DNA from: a bacterium
GTDB taxonomy: Bacteria > ARS69
Assembly (NCBI GenBank): GCA_025774805.1
Contig: JALGZR010000006.1
Span: forward strand, 1 to 57,383
Length of the DNA: 57,383 nt
Direction: 5' to 3'
The position numbers were made by a program, and so were the translations under genes. Below are positions 44,021 through 51,606 of the stretch, in pieces (the stretch's first letter is position 1; each line of letters starts with the position of its first letter). The notes beneath the pieces were generated by a model that was not told the DNA's origin, did not search any database, and saw only the letters and a list, made by a program, of their open reading frames with translations.

Positions 44021-44814
44021 CCCACGTAGACAGCGACGCGCTCGTCCTCCGCCACGTGCGGCAGGGAGACACGTCCCGCGTCGTGACCCTTCTCGTGCGG
44101 GACGGGGGCAAGATCGCCGTGCTCGCCAAGGGAAGCCGCCGCCCGGGCAGCCGCTTCGGCGCCGGACTCGACCTGTTCTGCCTGACCCGGGTCCGCTATC
44201 GCGTCCGTCCGAACCGCGATCTCCTGTTTCTCGACGACTGCGAGTTGAAGCGGAACTTCGACGATCTCTCCCGCGACGTGATGGGCTACGCGGCCGCGGG
44301 AACCTGCGCCGAGCTCGTCGATCGATCGGTTCCGGCCGGGGCCGCCTCCGCGGAGATCTTCGATCTTCTGCTGGAGACGTTCACGGTGCTCGCCGAGACC
44401 GCGCCTCTCCCCGAGGGCGAGGGTCCGCGGGCGGCCGCGCTCTCCGTCGTCTTCCAGCTGCGACTGATGGACGTCCTCGGCATCGCGCCCGAGCTCACGG
44501 GATGCGTGAGCTGCGGGGCGGCGGACTTGGCGGGATCGTGCTCCCTGTCGCCGCGACGGGGAGGCCTTCTCTGTCGACGCTGCCGCGCCTCCGAGGGCGG
44601 GCGACGCATCGACCCCGCGACCGTCGAGCTACTCCGCGCCGGGCTCTTCGGGGAGATCTCCGGAGTGATGACCGCACCTCGGCCGCCGACGCGAGCCGCG
44701 ATCCTCGAATCGCGGGGGGCACTCGACGCGCTGCTGGAGTACCATCACCACGGCAGGCCCTCCGGGTTCCGGAGTCGGCACTTCCTCGACGACCTCTGGA
44801 AGCAGCGATCATGA
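44017..44814 (+). CDS. recO: DNA repair protein RecO
   Basis: The 265-residue product has the N-terminal OB fold (ALVLRHVRQGDTSRVVTLLVRDGGKIAVLAKGSRR), the central helical region, and a four-cysteine zinc site (GCVSCGA and LLCRRC). RecO helps load RecA on SSB-coated single-stranded DNA. Start GTG 44017 overlaps the upstream stop; its own stop overlaps the next gene (ATGA-like), so the three genes form an operon. Confidence 0.88.
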   Translation: MTHVDSDALVLRHVRQGDTSRVVTLLVRDGGKIAVLAKGSRRPGSRFGAGLDLFCLTRVRYRVRPNRDLLFLDDCELKRNFDDLSRDVMGYAAAGTCAELVDRSVPAGAASAEIFDLLLETFTVLAETAPLPEGEGPRAAALSVVFQLRLMDVLGIAPELTGCVSCGAADLAGSCSLSPRRGGLLCRRCRASEGGRRIDPATVELLRAGLFGEISGVMTAPRPPTRAAILESRGALDALLEYHHHGRPSGFRSRHFLDDLWKQRS

Positions 44815-45281
44815 TCTTTCCCCGCGGCCGGAAGGCGCTTCAGCGTTACGGCCGGAACAAGGTCATCGCGATTCTCGTGACCTTCGCGGTGCTCTGGATC
44901 TACCTCAAGGTCTTCGCGCCCCGGGGTCTGCTCCTCAGCCGGCTCGACTGGGAGCCGCGCGTCGTCACGCCGGGCAAGGCGTGGGACGAGCGCTGGTCGA
45001 ACGTGGTGGTCGGAGCCGACGGAGTCGTGGAGGCCGTGTTCTCCGACTCGGTCCTCGCCTCGGCCGGAGGGGCGGCGGCGCTCGTCCTCCGCCGGACGAA
45101 GGTCCGCACGGTCGAAGGCCATCCCGTCATCGTGCTGCACGATGCCGGAGCCGTCGGCCCGGGTCGTCCCGACGTCGGCGACTCGGTCTCCGTGAAGGGG
45201 ATGTACGACTGGAGCACGGGGGGAGGGGTCGTGCGGGCCGTGCGCTCCGACTCGTCGGCGTTCGGTCTGGAGAGGCGGTGA
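44811..45281 (+). CDS. Membrane-anchored protein resembling DUF3465
   Basis: The 156-residue product has one N-terminal helix (KVIAILVTFAVLWIYLKVFAP), then a small periplasmic OB-like domain: GVVEAVFSDS, HPVIVLHDAG and GDSVSVKGMYDWSTGGGVVRAVRSD. The GxYxW-GG pattern is reminiscent of DUF3465, but the match is partial. ATG 44811 overlaps the recO stop. Confidence 0.65.
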   Translation: MIFPRGRKALQRYGRNKVIAILVTFAVLWIYLKVFAPRGLLLSRLDWEPRVVTPGKAWDERWSNVVVGADGVVEAVFSDSVLASAGGAAALVLRRTKVRTVEGHPVIVLHDAGAVGPGRPDVGDSVSVKGMYDWSTGGGVVRAVRSDSSAFGLERR

Positions 45282-45427
45282 TCCTGTCCACTGGCAAGTC
45301 GTTGATTCGAAGCAAGTTCGAGGTCCTTGGGGATTGACGGGCCTCGTTTCCTCGTCATGGGATCTCCCGGGTAGCCGCCCTACGGAAACACAATCTGCGA
45401 AGTACAGCCGAACAGCGCTGTCATCTC

Positions 45428-45606
45428 TAGCCAGCATATCTCACCAGCCTCTGCTGCGGCCGCGGCTCGCCGCGCCCGGCTTCGTCGCTGGGGCACTTCC
45501 GCCCTGCGACGGGGCTACGGCCCCGCCTCGGGCGAAAGCACCCCATCTCCTCGCCAGCCACGACTATCCGCAGCCTCGCGACGAGCCTGGCGAGAAATGC
45601 GGGCTG
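45428..45606 (+). repeat. Family A palindromic element, full length
   Basis: The arms read CTAGCCAGCATATCTCACCAG and CTGGCGAGAAATGCGGGCTGG, more decayed than in other copies. The hairpin loop is TC and the core is intact. It sits downstream of the recO operon. Confidence 0.9.
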
Positions 45607-45779
45607 GATCCTCGGGGCTTCCCTTCCCAGAGCCGAGAGAGTGCGTTCCCCGCGGCTCACCCAAATGCCGTCGGTCGAGGTCAGGGCTTCCACAGGGCTT
45701 CGACACTTGGAGCCGCCGGAAGAGCACGGTCACGCGGAGAGACATCCCTCGTCCCGGAACGCGCGCACCTCGACGCCGC
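45607..45779. other. Gene-free stretch
   Basis: About 170 bases between the family A element and the MNT remnant. I see no gene, RNA or repeat. Confidence 0.4.
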
Positions 45780-46138
45780 TCAGCCCCGATCCAGCAGCCA
45801 GACCGTCTCGCGCCGAAGCATTGCGGCGATACGACCGCCCTGCTCCATTATCCGGCGCCACTGCGACGCAGTGTAGATCAAGATCTCGGCCGGCACCGGG
45901 AGGTCGGTCAAATCCCAGGAGAGCGATCGGCGCTGGACGGCTCCCGGCATTCGGACACGACACCGATGAGGTCCAGATCACTCCCGACACCCCAGGTTCC
46001 GTTCGCGTACGAGCCGAAGTACCCGAGGCGAATCAATTCCGGCCGTGCTCGCAGCGCTTGCTCGGCGAGCTGCTCGGCCGCTTTCCGGACATCGCTCTCA
46101 TCCGGCCATCTGAGAACGTGAGAACTCGAGGATCTCAC
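45780..46138 (-). pseudogene. MNT-type nucleotidyltransferase, frameshifted
   Basis: The first frame gives RPELIRLGYFGSYANGTWGVGSDLDLIGVVSECREPSSADRSPGI and then stops. The GSYANG and DLDLI motifs are those of minimal nucleotidyltransferases. The remainder of the expected protein continues in the -1 frame (SLSWDLTDLPVPAEILIYTASQWRRIMEQGGR to VWLLDRG), ending at 45780. One missing base near 45930 explains this. GTG 46138 is the likely start, overlapping the HEPN gene. It is either a real inactivation or an assembly error. Confidence 0.7.
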
Positions 46139-46484
46139 CGGCATACTGGATCGCCTCGTTGCTCTGGAGGGAACCAAAGTGCTCGAACGGCGGACCTTCC
46201 GGATGTCCGTTGGGGTAGCGAGACGGAACGTAGAAGTTGTCGAGGACTCCTGCCTTGTCGACGAGCTCCGGCTCCACCGGGATCGGCAGCTCTCGTAGTA
46301 GACGGGCCACGACGTTTCCCCACGTCTCCTGCCCCCGGGCGAGGTGCACTGCCTTGACGGCCTTCTCCGCCGACTGCTGGGCCGCGAAGCACGCCCACTC
46401 GTGGCGGCCTTCCTCGCGCGACGCCTTCGCCTGGTCCAGATCGCGCTCCGCCTGAGCCAGCCAATCCCCGGAGCGATTCGGCAT
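46098..46484 (-). CDS. HEPN-domain protein (toxin of a HEPN/MNT pair)
   Basis: The 128-residue product is an all-helical HEPN protein: SGDWLAQAERDLDQAKASREEGRHEWACFAAQQSAEKAVKAVHLARG. HEPN/MNT pairs are toxin-antitoxin systems in which the MNT partner adenylylates and silences the HEPN RNase. The strict RX4-6H RNase motif is not obvious near the C-terminus. AGGAGG lies directly before ATG 46484. The MNT partner follows and overlaps, but is frameshifted. Confidence 0.82.
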   Translation of the reverse strand: MPNRSGDWLAQAERDLDQAKASREEGRHEWACFAAQQSAEKAVKAVHLARGQETWGNVVARLLRELPIPVEPELVDKAGVLDNFYVPSRYPNGHPEGPPFEHFGSLQSNEAIQYAGEILEFSRSQMAG

Positions 46485-46568
46485 GCGGTCCCTCCTTGCT
46501 CCGCGCCGAGGATAAGACCCCGGGACACCCGTGTCACGAGGGACCTCAGGAGTAGGACGGGAGTGGGC

Positions 46569-46931
46569 ATTCGCTTCCTCAGCCTGAAGTGGTGTGGCGG
46601 GATCGAGCTCGCGGGGGAAGCCGTTTGCAGTAGTAGAGGTGTGAACTGAGATCATCCACGGAGGATGATCCACGGAGGATGAAGTCATGGTCGATCCGGG
46701 GGAGTTCGCCGCTCGTGAATGAGGAGTTACGGTGATCGTCGATCGGAGGTTGCGCACAGGCGCCGGGGAAGAGACACCGAGCGCAAGACGGACGGACTGC
46801 GGCGAGGCCGGGAGAACGTGAGGCGTTCAGTCAGCCGTTCGAGAAGCTGTCGGGGTCGGGCGGAGCCCTCTCGGCCCAGGGTCCGGCTCGCGGATCGATC
46901 CCCTTCGCTCGGACGCTTCGCAGGGTGGAAG
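46569..46931 (+). repeat. Long direct repeat, copy 1
   Basis: The copy begins ATTCGCTTCCTCAG and ends near CAGGGTGGAAG; it is strongly similar over about 350 bases to 50915-51262. It has an extra tandem ATCCACGGAGGATG unit. No intact transposase frame is visible. It lies 85 bases upstream of the HEPN start. Confidence 0.85.
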
Positions 46932-47001
46932 CGACCTGGGCGGGATCGAGGGTGAAGGAGAGGATAGGCTGGACCGCCCGTTCGCTACTCAAGAATGTGC
47001 C

Positions 47002-47463
47002 TTACCGGTACAGCGCCTTGATCGTTCCCCAGGTCAGCGACTGGACGAACGAGGGGTCGTCCACTAGAGGAGCGGTGGCCCCCTGCTCGATCTCCTTCGT
47101 CGCGTTGTCTTGGAGAAACGCGACCGCGGAGAGGCTTTCCGGCCTCGCCCAGTTGCACCAGTCGTATTGACCGTCCGTCACGAAGTCGAACTCCTGCCTA
47201 GTCGTTACCGTGTCCGGATAGGGCGCCGAAAAACTCACCGGAGATCCTTCCATCGCTCCCGCGAAACCTCTCCAGCAGCTGGGCACGACCTCGAACGCCG
47301 GATGGCTCGCAAAGGGATGGGGCCAGTCACGCTCAACGACCGCGATCCTGAGTTTCCAGTCTCCGGGAAGTGCCTCCTGTGCGACCGCGCGCACGCTCAC
47401 TGTTCCTCCGGAATCATCACGCCAGGCGCTTGCCTCGAGGGCGACCCTCGTAAAAACCGACTT
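47002..47463 (-). pseudogene. C-terminal fragment of a secreted protein
   Basis: The last 150 residues (FTRVALEASAWRDDSGG to SFVQSLTWGTIKALYR) look like the end of a secreted protein with a beta-sandwich of the Omp28-like kind (DWKLRIAVVERDW, FDFVTDGQYDWCNWARPESLSAVAFLQDNATKEIEQ). Upstream of about 47460 the frame stays open but the sequence is the antisense of another gene. It is therefore a truncated fragment. Confidence 0.6.
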
Positions 47464-47518
47464 TCGGGCCGAGCCGCGGCCGTGGGTCCGGGCGCTCCAG
47501 TGGGTCTCGATCGCCTGG

Positions 47519-47773
47519 ATGTGGGTTTTCGCGGTCGGCGTGCTAACCTTCGTGATCTGGCTCACTTCCGTCGCCGCCCGGTGGAAGGACGCCTTGAACT
47601 GGTCCCTCGCGATCAGCATCGTGATGACGCCCGTCTTCCTCACGGTGAGAGGGGTACTGACGTACGTCCACATCGGTCTCCGGCGCGGGCTCGCCGGATC
47701 CGAGTCCGAGCGGGCAACCCACGCTTCGCGGCGTGAAGCGCAACGAGCACCCCAACCCGGAGGACCCGAATGA
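47519..47773 (+). CDS. Truncated membrane protein, translationally coupled to a cytochrome
   Basis: The 84-residue product has two hydrophobic segments (MWVFAVGVLTFVIWLTSVAA and ALNWSLAISIVMTPVFLTVRGVLTYVHIGL) and a charged tail. The open frame and protein-like sequence extend upstream to about 47450 (TDFRAEPRPWVRALQWVSIAW), where it meets the oppositely oriented fragment, so the 5' part seems lost. The stop overlaps the cytochrome start (ATGA). It may have been a membrane anchor or partner of the cytochrome. Confidence 0.5.
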   Translation: MWVFAVGVLTFVIWLTSVAARWKDALNWSLAISIVMTPVFLTVRGVLTYVHIGLRRGLAGSESERATHASRREAQRAPQPGGPE

Positions 47774-48339
47774 CGCGATTCGCCCGGTCGCTCGCACCGA
47801 TCCTGATCCTGGCAGCGATCTCGGGGCCACTTTCTCGCGGCGCCGCCGCGCAAGAAGAGGAGCCGCCCGAGTTCGTCGGGGTTCGCAAGTGCAAGATCTG
47901 TCACAAGAAGGAGTCTTCGGGGGCCCAGTACAAGATCTGGGCGGAGTCACGCCATGCGAAAGCGTACGAGTCGCTCGCAAGCGAGAAGGCGCTCGCGGAA
48001 GCGGAAAAGCGCGGCATCGCCGATCCCCAGGAGGAGCCGGAGTGCCTGAGGTGCCACGTTACGGCCTATCCGGTACTCGACGACATCGAAAACCAGAAGA
48101 TCACGCTCGAGGAGGGGATCTCCTGCGAGAGCTGCCACGGCCCCGGCGGCGCCTACTTCAAGAAGGGCACGATGCAGGCCATCACGGACGGCGAGATCGA
48201 GGCGTCGAGCGTGGGACTCGTCATGCCGCCCACCGAGGAGACTTGCCTCGAGTGCCACAACACGGACTCTCCGTTCTACCAAGAGTTCGACTTCGAGGCT
48301 TTCAAGGAGAAGATCGCCCACCCGCGGCCGAAGGAGTGA
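47770..48339 (+). CDS. Tetraheme cytochrome c, c554-like
   Basis: The 189-residue product has a signal peptide (to about residue 27) and four heme-binding motifs: CKICH, CLRCH, CESCH and CLECH. Spacing and the GISCESCHGPGGAYFK segment recall cytochrome c554-type domains. It would act as a periplasmic electron carrier. It overlaps the truncated membrane gene and is followed by a bidirectional terminator. Confidence 0.87.
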   Translation: MTRFARSLAPILILAAISGPLSRGAAAQEEEPPEFVGVRKCKICHKKESSGAQYKIWAESRHAKAYESLASEKALAEAEKRGIADPQEEPECLRCHVTAYPVLDDIENQKITLEEGISCESCHGPGGAYFKKGTMQAITDGEIEASSVGLVMPPTEETCLECHNTDSPFYQEFDFEAFKEKIAHPRPKE

Positions 48340-48361
48340 GGTGCAACACGGGAAGGCGACG

Positions 48362-48392
48362 GCGGGGTCGCTCCAGTGGAGAGCGACCCCGC
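48362..48392. terminator. Bidirectional terminator hairpin
   Basis: Perfect 12-bp stem GCGGGGTCGCTC/GAGCGACCCCGC with a 7-base loop, between the convergent cytochrome and cytochrome-porin genes. Confidence 0.7.
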
Positions 48393-48401
48393 GCAGGAAC
48401 G

Positions 48402-49610
48402 TCAGATCCCGACATCGACGACGGCCGTGATGCGGCTCTCCTTGTGGTCGTACAGCTCGTCGGGCACGGAGAAGTCGCCTTCCCACCCGATCTGCCCCCG
48501 GACGTTCGCCGTGATCTGGCAGTTGGCGAAGATCCCGCCGACGACGAAGGAATCGTCCCCGTCGTTGATCGTGTATCGACTGATCGAGGCGATGGGACCG
48601 ATGATCGTTCGGCCGGCGGGGAACAGCCAGCTTCCCTCGATCGCGACGACGTTCTCGGTATGGTCGTTCGCGGAGTCTTCCGCCTCGAGCTTCGCGATTC
48701 CGAACAGGGCGTGGACGTTCAATTTGTCCATCGCGAGCTGCACGTCGCCGCCGACGCGGATGAGGTCGTCGCCCGTGCTCGACTCCCCCTGTGCATCGTA
48801 GAGCGTCTCCCGGGAGAACGTGCCGTACCCGCCCACGGAGAGCTCGGGCATCACGTCCACGACCAGCCTTCCCGAGAAATCCTTGGGATCCTCCCCTTCG
48901 AGTAGACCTTCGTTGGCGTGCCAGGCGGCCAGGAGAAAGACATTCTCCGCCGGACGCCCGGACACACTGAGGAACTGGCCATCCCCGGGCGTGAATCCCC
49001 GGGAGGCCGGAGCCCATTCGTGCCTCACGGGCTTCTCGTAGTTCACGGCGTTGTAAGGATCCGAGAAGAATGGTGAGGCGTAGCCTGCGGCGACGGTGAC
49101 TTTCTCGTGGGGCTTGTATTGAACAGCGCCATGGGCCAGTTGCACCTGGAAGCCGGGTGCATCGTCGTTGGGATCCGGCCACTCGTCCTCGGCTTCCACC
49201 TCGGCGAAGTACGACCATCTCCTCCCGGCCTGGCCGGCCAGGAACGCCTCGACCTCGTGGAGCGCCCTGAGCTTGGTGCGCTTGTCCTGATCGGTCACAT
49301 CGTCTCCGACAGCCCTGCGCCTCGACGTCCGCTTGTCCACGGCCCGCAGGTTGATCCGTCCGGAGATCGGGAAGGGCGTCGAGAGACCGAGATCGTCGTC
49401 GATCTCGGCGAGGCTTCCGGCGTCGAAACCCGACTCCTTGAAGAGCCTCCCGTCCTCCGTCAGCTGAGGCCAGACCGTGTGGCAGACCGTGCAGGAGACC
49501 TCCTGAGCTCGGGAGAACGCCGGCACGCATTCGGCCGGTCGAGGGACGCAGGTCATCACCAGGATCACGGCGCACCACGCCGCGCAGAACATCAGCGTTC
49601 CGTTCTTCAT
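48402..49610 (-). CDS. Fused monoheme cytochrome-porin, Cyc2-like
   Basis: The 402-residue product has a signal peptide, then PAFSRAQEVSCTVCHTVWPQ and LTEDGRLFKESGF. One CxxCH heme motif is followed by the G-R-x-F-K-x-x-G pattern that is characteristic of Cyc2 and related outer-membrane cytochromes. The remaining 340 residues have alternating beta-strand patterns and an aromatic-rich end, as in a porin. Cyc2 oxidises Fe(II) at the outer membrane; many relatives are untested. GAGGAGG precedes ATG 49610. Confidence 0.72.
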   Translation of the reverse strand: MKNGTLMFCAAWCAVILVMTCVPRPAECVPAFSRAQEVSCTVCHTVWPQLTEDGRLFKESGFDAGSLAEIDDDLGLSTPFPISGRINLRAVDKRTSRRRAVGDDVTDQDKRTKLRALHEVEAFLAGQAGRRWSYFAEVEAEDEWPDPNDDAPGFQVQLAHGAVQYKPHEKVTVAAGYASPFFSDPYNAVNYEKPVRHEWAPASRGFTPGDGQFLSVSGRPAENVFLLAAWHANEGLLEGEDPKDFSGRLVVDVMPELSVGGYGTFSRETLYDAQGESSTGDDLIRVGGDVQLAMDKLNVHALFGIAKLEAEDSANDHTENVVAIEGSWLFPAGRTIIGPIASISRYTINDGDDSFVVGGIFANCQITANVRGQIGWEGDFSVPDELYDHKESRITAVVDVGI

Positions 49611-49681
49611 CTCCCAACCTCCTCGTTTGCACGCCGCAGGAGACTCGGATGCCCGTTTCCGGCGGGCGAACCGACTCCAGC

Positions 49682-49699
49682 TCGGCACGTCCGTGCCGA
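49682..49699. promoter_or_regulatory. Inverted repeat upstream of the cytochrome-porin
   Basis: TCGGCACG and CGTGCCGA separated by TC, about 75 bases before the start codon. It is either a regulator site or a leader hairpin. Confidence 0.35.
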
Positions 49700-49708
49700 C
49701 CCGCCCCA

Positions 49709-50904
49709 TTAGAGGAGATTCATATCGGATGTGCAACAATTTCTCACGACCCCGGCCTGACGGTCTCTCGGGGAGCGCCCCCGTAGGCCAAGGAGAAGGC
49801 CGCCCTCCCGCGGACCCCGCGGCAGCGCACCGGGCCTCCGCTTCTCGTCCCAATCCGACTTCTCGCGGGCCTGCACGAGGGTCGCCTTCAGCTCGCACGA
49901 GAGGACGTGGAGATCGTTCACGGCTCTCGTATTCGGATCCATCGCGTTGATCAACCGGACGTCGATCGGATCGAGACCCAGCTCGAGGGCGCACTCGTCC
50001 AGGAGAGACTCGAACGCGAACCGCGGCTGGGGCACCCCGTGGCCTCGCATCGCCCCGCACGCGGGGAGATTGGTGAACATCCGGAAACCCTCGTACCTGT
50101 ATGCCGGGGAATGGTAGAGGGTCGGGAGCGTCGATCCGGCATAGTAGGCCGTGATCACGCCGAACCTCGTGTACGCGCCGCCGTCGAGGAAGATGCGGGA
50201 TTGGACCCCGGTGAGCTTCCCGTCCTTCCTCATCCCGATCTTCATGCGCATGTGCTGCGCGTGACGGCCGCGGTGATGGTAGAACATCTCCCTCCGGGAG
50301 CACTTCATCTGGACCGGGCGCCCGGTCCTCTGCGCGAAGAGAATCGAGAGCAGATCGAGCTTCGTCGTCTCGGCCCTTCCTCCGAAGCCGCCCCCGACCG
50401 CGGGCTTGATCACGCGGATCTTCCCCTGAGGGATTCCGAGCGTGCGTGAGAGCATGTGGTGCAGGCAGTGCGGAACCTGGGTCGAGGACCAGAGCGTGAT
50501 CTTGTCGCCGTGGTGCTCGAAGCGGGCGAGCGAACAATGCGGCTCGACCCGGATGAGCCGGAGCGCCCGCTCCGCGGTCTGCTCGTCCTCTGCGCACACG
50601 GCCGCCACCTCGTCGCCGACGTACCGCTCGCGGTCCTTCGCCAGGATGTGCTCGTCGTACCGAGCGGGCGAGACCCCGAACTTCGTGTCCGTCACGTCCC
50701 GGCCCGTCAGCACGCAGAGGATGCCGGGAAGGGCCTCCGCCTCCCGCGTATCGACGCTCCGGATGCGTCCGTGCGCGATGGGAGACACGAGGATCTTGCC
50801 GCAGATCATGCCCGGAAGCGAGATGTCCGCCGTGTAGACGGCCCGCCTCGTGACCTTGGCCGGCGCGTCGGTGCGGGTTCGATCCCGGTCCAGGATCGAC
50901 AGCT
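49709..50904 (-). pseudogene. Xanthine dehydrogenase-type molybdenum subunit, fragment
   Basis: Reading on the minus strand, RTRTDAPAKVTRRAVYTADISLPGMICGKILVSPIAHGRI begins mid-protein at about 50904. The Mo-cofactor region follows (AVGGGFGGRAETTKLDLLSILFA, GAMRGHGVPQPRFAFESL). Family members have about 750 residues; here about 390 remain. The 5' end stops at the long direct repeat and the 3' end degenerates after KSDWDEKR. Neither small subunit is present. Confidence 0.82.
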
Positions 50905-50914
50905 AGGAGTAAAA

Positions 50915-51262
50915 ATTCGCTTTCTCAGCGTGAAGTGGTGTGGCGGGATCGAGCTTGTGGGGAAAGTCGTTTCCAGTAGTAGAGGTGTGACCTGAGATCA
51001 TCCACGGAGGATGAAGTGATGGTCGATCCGGGGGAGTTTGCCGCTCGTGAATGAGGAGTTGCGGTGATGGTCGATCCGAGGTTACGCACAGGCGCCGGGG
51101 CAGAGACACTGAGCGCAAGTGGAGGGACTGCGGCGAGGCCGGGAGAACGTGAGGAGTTCAGTCAACCACTCGAGGGGCTTTCGAGGTCGGGCGGAGCCCT
51201 CTCGGCCCAGGGTCCGGCTCGCGGATCGATCCCCTTCGCTCGGATTCTTCGCAGGGCGGAAG
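50915..51262 (+). repeat. Long direct repeat, copy 2
   Basis: About 348 bases, strongly similar and in the same orientation to 46569-46931. It directly abuts the truncated molybdenum-subunit gene, which suggests that its arrival, or recombination between the copies, removed the gene's 5' end. Confidence 0.85.
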
Positions 51263-51450
51263 TATCGCTAGAACGCGCTGGGGGACGCTTCGCCTCCCGG
51301 CGCGGCCCCGACGCATCGATGCAGGACGCAGTACGAGCACGGCGATCCCGGCTCCGCCTTCCGGCGGGGTCGGGATTCTCTTTCGGTAACGCCCGGAACG
51401 GCCGTCGGCGGTCGCTCCGATGCCCGGGTCGCGTTCTCGGGGGACCGCCC
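51263..51450. other. Gene-free stretch
   Basis: Between the direct repeat and a family A fragment. No supported gene or signal. Confidence 0.35.
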
Positions 51451-51606
51451 GGTCACGGTGGCCGTCGCCGCGCCCGGCTTCGTCGCCGCGGCACTCCCGC
51501 CCTGCAACGGGACTGCGGCCCCGCCTCGGGCGAACGCACCCCAGCCCCTCGCCGGACACGACGATCCGCAGTTTCGCGACGAGCCCGGCGAGAAATGCAG
51601 CCTAAG
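51451..51606 (+). repeat. Family A element lacking its left arm
   Basis: Begins at CCGCGCCCGGCTTCGTC and runs through the core (CCCTGCAAC, CTCGGG) to the right arm CCCGGCGAGAAATGCAGCCTAA. Read on the minus strand, the terminal TAG is the stop codon of the porin gene. Confidence 0.85.

Noticed and set aside
42149-45606. Regularly recurring repeats as a possible CRISPR array
   Set aside because: Copies are about 180 bp, hundreds to thousands of bases apart, separated by genes, and no cas gene is present.
46569-46931. Long direct repeat as a group II intron or known insertion-sequence end
   Set aside because: No domain V-like consensus, no readable reverse transcriptase or transposase frame, and no recognisable terminal inverted repeats.
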